Of a stretch of DNA of 18,773 nt, positions 1-5,367 are shown in pieces. Below the pieces are notes generated by a model. The model searched no databases. It worked only from the letters and a program-made list of their open reading frames with translations, and was not told the DNA's origin. Where the stretch lies: the NCBI GenBank assembly GCA_045636065.1, contig JAZTWW010000002.1, forward strand, positions 1 to 18,773. The letters run 5' to 3'. Origin of the DNA: RGIG5050 sp045636065 (GTDB taxonomy: Bacteria > Verrucomicrobiota > Kiritimatiellia > RFP12 > UBA1067). How positions within the stretch are numbered: the stretch's first letter is position 1; each line of letters begins with the position of its first letter. A program made the position numbers and the translations under genes.

Positions 1-83
1 TCCGAGATCAAAGGCGCCATACACGCGTAGAAGTTTGGTTGATTCTGTTTCGGACAGGGGTTCGACTCCCCTCACCTCCACCA
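1..83 (+). ncRNA. ssrA: tmRNA (ssrA), 3' end only
   Basis: This is the 3' tRNA-like end of transfer-messenger RNA, which rescues stalled ribosomes. The visible part has a T arm with a GGGG/CCCC stem around the TTCGACT loop at about 57-71, followed by an acceptor strand ending in CACCTCCACCA at 73-83. The CTCCACCA ending with GGACAGGGGTTCGACTCC just before it is typical of bacterial tmRNA rather than a tRNA. The tag-peptide reading frame and 5' half lie upstream of the window. The gene end abuts a palindromic repeat, and a degenerate second copy of this 3' end lies at 1703-1741, which fits use of ssrA as an integration site. Confidence 0.88.
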
Positions 84-122
84 GCCTTCGCTCAGCGAAG
101 CTGAGCTTCGGCTCGGCGAGCC
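78..122 (+). repeat. 45-nt palindromic repeat, copy 1 (abutting tmRNA)
   Basis: This 45-nt unit starts with CCACCAGCC, so its first six bases are also the tmRNA 3' end. It contains two perfect hairpins: GCTCAGC-GAA-GCTGAGC at 90-106 and CGGCTC-GGC-GAGCCG at 109-123. An outer 9-bp inverted repeat pairs 81-89 with 153-161. It recurs with one mismatch at 527-571 inside the GIY-YIG reading frame. Confidence 0.85.
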
Positions 123-164
123 GTAAGGCGAGGCCGAGACGAACCCGAAGGGGAAGGCTGGTGC

Positions 165-194
165 CGCGCCGAAGCACCGAAGGTGCGTAGGCGG
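165..194 (+). repeat. 30-nt hairpin repeat, copy A
   Basis: This 30-nt unit is identical to the one at 210-239 and is offset by 45 nt. It folds as a hairpin with stem GCACC/GGTGC around a GAA loop, enclosed by a CGCC/GGCG pair. It lies between the tmRNA and the GIY-YIG gene and belongs to the same palindrome-rich block. Confidence 0.85.
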
Positions 195-209
195 GCTGAA
201 CCGACCCGT

Positions 210-239
210 CGCGCCGAAGCACCGAAGGTGCGTAGGCGG
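210..239 (+). repeat. 30-nt hairpin repeat, copy B
   Basis: Exact second copy of the 30-nt hairpin unit at 165-194, ending 37 nt before the GIY-YIG start codon. The spacer between the copies is 15 nt. Confidence 0.85.
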
Positions 240-276
240 AAACTAAAGGTCGGACGAAGACAATAGAGGATTGACT

Positions 277-663
277 ATGACAGGTTTCTATTATGTCTAT
301 ATGCTATCAGATGCGACAACTCGCACCCATCACTATGTAGGCATGACTGAGAATCTTGAATCAAGGCTTGAAAAGCACAACTCTGGACAAGTCCCTCATA
401 CGTCTAAGTTTGCTCCATGGATTGTTGACGCTGCAATCGCCGTCCGTAATAAGACTATTGCAGCGCGACTTGAACGATATATCAAATCCGGCTCTGGCCG
501 CGCATTTGCCAACAAGCATCTCTTCGCCACCAGCCTTCGCTCAGCGAAGCTGAGCTTTGGCTCGGCGAGCCACCCTCCTCAAGATCCTCACCGCCAGCGT
601 AAAGACGGCAACGGCCAAATAACCATGGGCATTACACCTGAAACACAACATGACACCGTCTGA
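277..663 (+). CDS. GIY-YIG nuclease-like protein with repeat-encoded tail
   Basis: This is a small stand-alone GIY-YIG endonuclease-fold protein of the UPF0213-like kind, 128 aa from ATG 277. That ATG has AGAGG 7 nt upstream, so I prefer it to the in-frame TTG at 271. The domain covers residues 1-82: YYVYML (5-10), YVGMT (20-24), the likely catalytic Arg30 in LESRLEKH, and the likely metal-binding Glu66 in ARLERYIKSGSG. Such proteins usually end soon after the AFANKHL-like segment. Here the frame reads on from residue 84 into the second 45-nt repeat, so the last 45 or so residues are low-complexity repeat-derived sequence. The gene is AT-richer than the chromosome to its right and overlaps the next gene by 14 nt. 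Its role is unproven; mobility of the surrounding repeat is an inference. Confidence 0.8.
   Translation: MTGFYYVYMLSDATTRTHHYVGMTENLESRLEKHNSGQVPHTSKFAPWIVDAAIAVRNKTIAARLERYIKSGSGRAFANKHLFATSLRSAKLSFGSASHPPQDPHRQRKDGNGQITMGITPETQHDTV
527..571 (+). repeat. 45-nt palindromic repeat, copy 2 (inside the GIY-YIG frame)
   Basis: This copy matches 78-122 at 44 of 45 positions, with T in place of C in the GCTTCGG part. It also starts with CCACCAGCC although no tRNA-like gene precedes it here. It encodes part of the C-terminal tail of the GIY-YIG frame. Confidence 0.85.
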
Positions 664-1405
664 TACACCAGAATCCCGCTTTGCGGCCGCTTTCGCGCGG
701 CTGGCGAAGTCAAAGTTCCGCAGCAGGTTCCACCTTACGGGACCTGACCGCGACTACATTGAGCGTAAAGGCATGGAGACGATACGGCGGCATTGCGAGG
801 ATTTCATCCGCACACGCCTGGCGCCTGCAAATCCTCCAAATGACGGGAAACAGACCCCGATGCGAGGGCACCCGGTTTTCATCGCGCAGCACGCCTGCGC
901 CTGCTGCTGCAGATCCTGCCTCGCGAAGTGGTGGCACGTGCCGCGTGGGGTTGCGATCCCCGCCGAGCGGCAACAGGGCATCGTCGATTTCCTCATGGCG
1001 TGGATTGAGCGGGAGAACACAAGAACGGTATTTCTGGCTTGCAAGTCCGTCCTGTCTGAAAGTACAAAGGTAATAGTCGAGTTTGAGGCCGATGAGTCGG
1101 AACTGGGGGTGAAAACGCCGGAAGTGGGGGTGAAAACCCAGGAAGTGGGGGTGGAAACTTCAGAACTGGGGGTAAATCCAGACTTTGATGTTTTAATGGG
1201 GGCCTATAGAAACGACTTCCGCGCCAATGCCCGCAAAGTGTTATCGGCACTTGCAGAACACCCGGAAATGGACTTTGTGAGGCTCTCCCAGGTGCTCAAC
1301 CTTTCCCAAAACAGTGTGTGGCGGGCTGTCCGTGCCTTGCGGGAGGTTGGACTGCTTGTCCGGGAGGGTGCAGACAAAGGCGGCAAGTGGATCGTGAAGA
1401 AGTGA
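650..1405 (+). CDS. DUF4186 protein with heptad repeat linker and C-terminal winged helix
   Basis: Residues 4-122 match DUF4186 as I know it. Signature stretches are RLAKSKFRSRFHL (17-29), PPNDGKQTPMRGHPVFIAQH (62-81), and the Cys-rich CACCCRSCLAKWW (83-95), a possible metal site. Family members are usually only about 110-130 aa; this one is 251 aa. After residue 122 comes a spacer, then three and a half copies of a seven-residue unit (E-L/V-G-V-K-T-P type) at 151-178 encoded by 21-nt DNA repeats. A helix-turn-helix-like domain follows at 181-251 (RLSQVLNLSQNSVWRAVRAL). That tail resembles the C-terminus of AlbA/ATPase-type HTH proteins, so the gene may be a chimera made by deletion. The ATG overlaps the previous gene and has only a weak ribosome site. 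Function is unknown. Confidence 0.72.
   Translation: MTPSDTPESRFAAAFARLAKSKFRSRFHLTGPDRDYIERKGMETIRRHCEDFIRTRLAPANPPNDGKQTPMRGHPVFIAQHACACCCRSCLAKWWHVPRGVAIPAERQQGIVDFLMAWIERENTRTVFLACKSVLSESTKVIVEFEADESELGVKTPEVGVKTQEVGVETSELGVNPDFDVLMGAYRNDFRANARKVLSALAEHPEMDFVRLSQVLNLSQNSVWRAVRALREVGLLVREGADKGGKWIVKK
1100..1180 (+). repeat. 21-nt coding tandem repeat (about 3.7 units)
   Basis: Units begin GAAGTGGGGGTGAAAAC (or GAACTGGGGG) at 1100, 1121, 1142 and 1163. They encode ELGVKTP, EVGVKTQ, EVGVETS and ELGVNPD. Exact 21-nt spacing suggests slippage-prone linker DNA within the DUF4186 fusion gene. Confidence 0.85.
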
Positions 1406-1702
1406 TGGGACGTGACAAAACTACCGAGAAAACTAACATGAATACTGACAAGAAAACCCAGACAAAGGCTGGCATTGGAAGGTTGTCTGACTAGCCGCGT
1501 GGGGCGCTACTCTGGGCCGCTGGCCGTGTTGTCTCACTTGGGATGTGCTGGAATCATCCGAAATCCCATCTGAAAGAAAGGAGCATAAAACCTTGAAAAC
1601 AATAGGCGAAACAACTGAAACGGCTCTTGAAAAATAGAGAGGAACGGCGGTGCGGCAGTCCCGAAAACCGACAGATGGGGTTATCTCAAAATAATGTTTC
1701 CC
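1406..1702. other. Gene-poor remainder of the ssrA island
   Basis: I see no convincing gene here. Two very short frames have plausible ribosome sites: TTG 1593 after GAAAGGAG, coding 14 residues, and GTG 1650 after GAGAGGAA, coding 14 residues. Both stop almost at once and look like debris of degraded genes. Longer frames on the minus strand have no recognisable features. The block ends at the tmRNA-like remnant. Confidence 0.5.
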
Positions 1703-1741
1703 CTGTTTTCCGGACACTGGGTTCGAGTTGCCTCACCTCCA
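1703..1741 (+). repeat. Degenerate copy of the tmRNA 3' end (candidate attachment-site remnant)
   Basis: This stretch aligns with 45-80 of the real tmRNA. Shared parts are CTGTTT, CGGACA, GGTTCGA and an 11-nt identical core CCTCACCTCCA (70-80 and 1731-1741). The T-arm stem is not preserved (CTGG against TTGC), so it should not fold as a working tmRNA end. It bounds the 84-1702 segment on the right in direct orientation, as expected for the displaced end of an element integrated at ssrA. No integrase lies in between. Confidence 0.6.
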
Positions 1742-1764
1742 TATCAGGACTATTCAAAAATATG

Positions 1765-2466
1765 CTACTGAGCAGAGACGGGGAAGTCGAAGTAACGGTC
1801 CTGGTACGGCTCGTTTTCGAGCGTGAAGTGCCACCACTCCTCGGCGATCGGCTTGAAGCCGTGCGAAACCATTATCTCGCGCAGGATCATGCGGTTCGAG
1901 AACTGCTCCTCCGTGATCCCCCGGTAGTCAGGATGCGACTCCTCCCCGAACCAGTCGAAGGTGCCGCCCATATCGACCTCCTTGCCGGTTTTCATGTCGA
2001 AGAGCGTCAGGTCGACCGTGCTGCCCCGGCTGTGGCCGGAATGCTCCGCAATGTATCCCTGCGCGAAAAGGACCGACTTGTCGAGATCGCGGTAGAAATA
2101 CGGCTTCATGCGGGTGTCGCCGATATCGGCCGCCCATCTGACGAAATGCGCGACGGCCCTCTGCGGACGGTAGGCGTCGTATATCTTGAGCCTGTAGCCG
2201 CGCTTCACGCATTCGTCGCTTGCGGCCTTTAGCGCCCTGGCCGCCTCCTCCGTCAAAAGCGCGCACGGCTGCTCGTAGCCGTCGATGCGGTCGCCGACGA
2301 AATTGTATGTTGAATAGTACCTGACCTCAAGAATGGCGTCCGGCACGGTTTCGGCGAGCGATACGAAGCCCGCTTCGGCGCGGGCATTCGCACATCCCGC
2401 AAGCGCCGAGAAAAGAGCGATGGCGGCCGCTAAAAAAAGAGAGCATGCAAAATCTGGCTTTTTCAT
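1765..2466 (-). CDS. VanX/DdpX-type D-Ala-D-Ala dipeptidase, lipoprotein
   Basis: Peptidase family M15D proteins cleave free D-alanyl-D-alanine with a Zn ion. Visible motifs are DAYRP (97-101, Arg100 matching the VanX substrate-binding Arg), SGHSRGSTVDLTL (143-155, Zn ligands His145 and Asp152), and EEWWHF (209-214, catalytic Glu210 and Zn ligand His213). The 233-aa protein starts at ATG 2466 with AGGAAG about 8 nt upstream; the longer frame has no support. Residues 1-25 form a lipoprotein signal with lipobox LAGC, so the enzyme should be anchored outside the cytoplasm. It is the last gene of the fumarase operon, 28 nt after the beta subunit. No vanH, vanA or vanR-like gene is nearby, so a role in recycling wall-derived dipeptide is more likely than vancomycin resistance. 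Confidence 0.9.
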   Translation of the reverse strand: MKKPDFACSLFLAAAIALFSALAGCANARAEAGFVSLAETVPDAILEVRYYSTYNFVGDRIDGYEQPCALLTEEAARALKAASDECVKRGYRLKIYDAYRPQRAVAHFVRWAADIGDTRMKPYFYRDLDKSVLFAQGYIAEHSGHSRGSTVDLTLFDMKTGKEVDMGGTFDWFGEESHPDYRGITEEQFSNRMILREIMVSHGFKPIAEEWWHFTLENEPYQDRYFDFPVSAQ

Positions 2467-2494
2467 CACCGGCTTCCTTTCCAACCCATCTGCG

Positions 2495-3073
2495 CTACGG
2501 ACAGATTTCGCGGAGGCGCTGGCTGCTTGCCTCGCGGACGCGCTCGAAAAGCGAAACGCCGTGCGCGTCCATCGCGACGACACACATGAACTTGGACATC
2601 TCGAACTCCCAGCATGCCTCTGCCGCCCCCCACTCCTCAAGGAAGCTTACGCCTCTTACCTCCTTTATCGCCCTCGCCGCAAGCGCGGCCGCGCCGCCGA
2701 CGGCCTGGAGATATGCGGCTCCACATTCGGCGCACGCTTCGAGAGTCCTCGAATCCATGCCGCCCTTGCCGATTATGAGCCTGACGCCGCTTCTGCGGAT
2801 GAAATCCGGCTCGTACGGGTTCTCCCTCACGCTTGTCGTCGGGCCAGCCGCGACGACGCGCCACCCGATGGGAGGCGTTCCGTCGTTGAGGACGACCGGT
2901 CCGCAGTGGTAGAGGGCTCCATCCCTGAAATCGGCCTCGATCTGCCCGCCGTCGGCGAAATGCTTGTGGAAACGGTCGCGCCCGGTGTAGACACGGCCCG
3001 AGACGGAAACGGCATCGCCCGCCTTGAGCGCTCTTACGGCCTCCTCGGTGAAGGGATATTCAAGTTCAATCAC
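2495..3073 (-). CDS. Class I fumarate hydratase (Fe-S hydro-lyase), beta subunit
   Basis: This is the C-terminal, beta-type half of class I fumarase or L-tartrate dehydratase, 192 aa, the usual size for the split form. The signature AGPTTSVRENPYEPDF and the following IIGKGGM are present, as is SGRVYTGRDRFHKH near the N-terminus. I choose GTG 3073 as the start because it overlaps the alpha stop codon as GTGA and has GGGAG 10 nt upstream. A longer frame from ATG 3106 would run inside the alpha gene. With the alpha subunit it should interconvert fumarate and malate. Tartrate dehydratase is the main alternative and cannot be excluded from sequence alone. Confidence 0.9.
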   Translation of the reverse strand: MIELEYPFTEEAVRALKAGDAVSVSGRVYTGRDRFHKHFADGGQIEADFRDGALYHCGPVVLNDGTPPIGWRVVAAGPTTSVRENPYEPDFIRRSGVRLIIGKGGMDSRTLEACAECGAAYLQAVGGAAALAARAIKEVRGVSFLEEWGAAEACWEFEMSKFMCVVAMDAHGVSLFERVREASSQRLREICP

Positions 3074-3900
3074 AGCCTTATCTCCCTTCTGCGCGCAGCC
3101 CAGCACATGTACGCGACGGTAACGAAGAAGCTCGCCGGAACGCGCGGCCGCGCGGCCACCTTGACGCCGAGAAGCGTCGTCCTGCCGCCAAGCCCCATCG
3201 GCCCGATGCCAAGGCCGTTCGCGTCTTCGAGGATGCGCCTTTCAAGCTCCGCAAGGCTCCCATCAGGGCTTGAATCACCGAGCGGCCTCAAAAGCTGCTC
3301 CTTCGCAACCGCATATCCCGTCGCCCTGTCGCCTCCGATGCACACGCCAAGGATTCCTGGCGCGCAGCCGTACCCCTGCGCACGGTTTACCGCCGCAAGG
3401 ACCGCCCTTCTTACGCCCTCAAGGTCGCGCCCGGCGCCAAGCGATGCGTCTGGAAGCGAAAACTGGCTGGACATGTTCTCGCTTCCGCCACCCTTCATGA
3501 TGAGCCTTACGGTGCGCGGCGAGGGAAGGCCCGAGACGTAGTGTATGACCGGCGCGCCAGTGGCGACGTTCGTGTCGATGCTCGCGCCCGTGACGGAATC
3601 TATCGTATTGCGTCTTAGCCACCCCTTTGCCGTCGCCTCCGCCACGGCTTCGCACATGGTGGATGGAGGGATTTCGCCTTTCAAGTCCTCGCCGATGAAG
3701 AACGTGAGCGTGCCCGTGTCCTGGCAAAGAGGCGTCCCCGCGGCGCGGGCGATGGCGACATTCTCGAGTATCGCCTCAAGAACGGCCCTCGCTCCGCTTC
3801 CCGGTTCCTCGCGCAATGCGGCGGATCTGATCGCAAGCTCCACATCCTCGGGGAGGGAGCTTGCCGTCTCGCGGATAAGCGATGCGATTCGATCTCTCAC
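3070..3900 (-). CDS. Class I fumarate hydratase (Fe-S hydro-lyase), alpha subunit
   Basis: This subunit carries the catalytic [4Fe-4S] cluster of the two-subunit, oxygen-sensitive fumarase. Three cysteines sit where the family's cluster ligands are expected: Cys59 in PLCQDTG, Cys179 in GYGCAPGILG and Cys266 in MCWAARR near the C-terminus. IMKGGGSENMS (133-143) is also family-typical. The protein is 276 aa. The start is GTG 3900, which overlaps the upstream stop as GTGA, with GGGGAA 5 nt upstream as a plausible ribosome site. The longer frame upstream lies inside the preceding gene and does not look like fumarase. Coupling of both fumarase subunits by 4-nt overlaps suggests translational coupling and equal synthesis. 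Confidence 0.92.
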   Translation of the reverse strand: MRDRIASLIRETASSLPEDVELAIRSAALREEPGSGARAVLEAILENVAIARAAGTPLCQDTGTLTFFIGEDLKGEIPPSTMCEAVAEATAKGWLRRNTIDSVTGASIDTNVATGAPVIHYVSGLPSPRTVRLIMKGGGSENMSSQFSLPDASLGAGRDLEGVRRAVLAAVNRAQGYGCAPGILGVCIGGDRATGYAVAKEQLLRPLGDSSPDGSLAELERRILEDANGLGIGPMGLGGRTTLLGVKVAARPRVPASFFVTVAYMCWAARRREIRL

Positions 3901-4385
3901 GCCATTCCCCGCGCGCGAAGCTCGGAGACAAGCTTCATCTGGAACTCTCTTGCGTCCTCGCTTGAAGGCTGGTACCCTTCGGGGAGTCCGGCGAGGCCGA
4001 AGCGCCCGTACTGGTCGAGGATCCACTTGCCGCCCTTGCCGTCCGAGAACGTCACAGTTCCGCTCGCAAGGTACCGCGGATCGACAACGGCGTCAAAAGC
4101 GAGCGAAACGCCCGCCGCGCCTTGAGCGTCATCTTCACCTTCGCCCTGCGGAGACTCTCCGGCCTCGCCGTCCCCTTCCGGGGCCTCGGCCGGTTTATTC
4201 TCCTCCTCAGGCACCTTCTCCTCCTCAGGCTCCTGAGGCTGCGGCAGTTCCGCCACAAGCATCCTCACGTCGAGATACGTAAGGTGGATGCCCCATTCCG
4301 ATTTTATGCGCTTCTGTATCGCATCGAGGCTTGCGCCCTCGGCCACCCATTTCGCAACTGCGGCCTTCTTCTCATCGTCAAGCAT
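3897..4385 (-). CDS. Conserved hypothetical protein with acidic linker
   Basis: This 162-aa protein has no function I can name. Residues 1-47 form a compact helical domain (KWVAEGASLDAIQKRI, then TYLDVRMLVAEL) that looks like a small helix-turn-helix or helical-bundle module. Residues 48-90 are a Glu/Pro/Gly-rich linker. Residues 91-162 form a second domain with SGTVTFSDGKGGKWILDQYG, probably beta-stranded. I recall similar proteins from Verrucomicrobiota, often annotated only as hypothetical. The start is ATG 4385 with GAGGAGG 6 nt upstream. It lies between the mutarotase (26 nt upstream) and fumarase alpha (4-nt overlap), so it is co-transcribed with them. No signal peptide is visible, so it is probably cytoplasmic. 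Confidence 0.8.
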   Translation of the reverse strand: MLDDEKKAAVAKWVAEGASLDAIQKRIKSEWGIHLTYLDVRMLVAELPQPQEPEEEKVPEEENKPAEAPEGDGEAGESPQGEGEDDAQGAAGVSLAFDAVVDPRYLASGTVTFSDGKGGKWILDQYGRFGLAGLPEGYQPSSEDAREFQMKLVSELRARGMA

Positions 4386-4411
4386 GTCTGCCTCCTCAGT
4401 TAACGGCGGAA

Positions 4412-5338
4412 TCACTCCGGGACGCTCTGTATGGCGCACACGAGTTCGTGCGTCTCGCCCGGGGCCACCTCCACTGCATCGGGCCTAAAGAGCGTGGACG
4501 GCTCTACGCAGACGAAGTCCTTCCACTCGTCCGGCGCGAGGTTCTCGAAATCGCCCTCCTTTACAGGGCCGGGGTTCCATACTATAAGCTTCTTGTTGCC
4601 GCGGCTAACCATCGCGATGGCGCGCTTGAGCCCGGGATCGAGTATGGCCCACTCGCGCTTCGTCACGGTGAAGACGTGGTCGTATGCGTCATCGACACGC
4701 AGGTCGCCCGTCCAGGTGCGGTCGGCGACGTCGCTCTGACGCGCATCGCAGAAGTCGCAGCCGTCGAGCCCCCTTACGACGATGTCGTCGCGGTCCTTTA
4801 CGCGGAAGTACGGATGGAAGCCCTCGGTGATCTTGAAAGGCTCCGCGCCCGTGTTGAGCGTCTTCAGGGAAAGCGAGAGCTTCATGGAGAGCGAGATCTT
4901 GAGCGTCAGCTCGAAGTCATGCGGCCAGAGAGCCTTCGTCGCATCGGACGATTTGAGCGAAAGGACGATCGTCGACTCCTCCTCGGAGTATTCGCTCCCC
5001 GCAACGCCCCAGACGCTCTTGCGGGCAAAGCCGTGCGCACCGCTTCCTGGCTCGCCGCACCTGCCGAACCAGGGCCAGCACACGGGGATTCCTCCGCGTA
5101 TGGCCGTGCCGGGCCTAAGATCGGTGGAGCGGCTCATGAAAAGGACGGGGCTATGGCCGGTCGGACGGTAGCTCAGCGTGTGCGCACCGTAGAGCGACAC
5201 CTCGGCGCTGCCGTACTGGTTCGCCAGCACCACCACCGGATGGCCGGTGGGGGACGGGCGGAAGACTATGCGCCCGGGCGAGCCGTAGGTGCGGTTCAGC
5301 GTGTCGCAGTCGGAATTGACGGGCAATGATGCGTTCAT
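4412..5338 (-). CDS. D-hexose-6-phosphate mutarotase (YeaD/glucose-6-phosphate 1-epimerase type)
   Basis: Aldose-epimerase-fold protein of the YeaD group, which equilibrates alpha and beta anomers of hexose 6-phosphates for sugar metabolism in the cytoplasm. Family features seen are AIRGGIPVCWPWFG (79-92), AHGFAR (101-106), catalytic His175 in TEGFHPYFRV and catalytic Glu279 in FVCVEPS. At 308 aa it is a normal length. ATG 5338 is the start, with AAAGGA about 9 nt upstream; the nine extra upstream codons lack a ribosome site. It follows the EF-hand membrane gene by 29 nt and precedes the acidic hypothetical by 26 nt in one apparent operon. Confidence 0.9.
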   Translation of the reverse strand: MNASLPVNSDCDTLNRTYGSPGRIVFRPSPTGHPVVVLANQYGSAEVSLYGAHTLSYRPTGHSPVLFMSRSTDLRPGTAIRGGIPVCWPWFGRCGEPGSGAHGFARKSVWGVAGSEYSEEESTIVLSLKSSDATKALWPHDFELTLKISLSMKLSLSLKTLNTGAEPFKITEGFHPYFRVKDRDDIVVRGLDGCDFCDARQSDVADRTWTGDLRVDDAYDHVFTVTKREWAILDPGLKRAIAMVSRGNKKLIVWNPGPVKEGDFENLAPDEWKDFVCVEPSTLFRPDAVEVAPGETHELVCAIQSVPE

Positions 5339-5367
5339 CTTTAAGATCCTTTCTTTGGGCGGCATCT

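Noticed and set aside
1..663. CRISPR array suggested by regular short repeats
   Set aside because: Only two copies of each unit, the units are self-complementary GAA-loop hairpins, spacing is not constant, and no cas gene is nearby.
1433..1717. A 94-residue minus-strand frame in the island
   Set aside because: No family resemblance, no good ribosome site, and it runs into the tmRNA-like remnant.
1703..1741. A tRNA gene suggested by GGTTCGA
   Set aside because: The stem bases do not pair and no cloverleaf can be built upstream; it matches the tmRNA 3' end better and looks decayed.
1765..2466. Vancomycin resistance locus
   Set aside because: Only the VanX-like dipeptidase is present; no ligase, dehydrogenase or two-component genes lie around it.
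2333..3541. A 402-residue plus-strand open frame
   Set aside because: It lies antisense to the fumarase and VanX genes, has no recognisable domain, and its composition is the Arg/Ala/Ser-rich type of an antisense shadow in GC-rich DNA.
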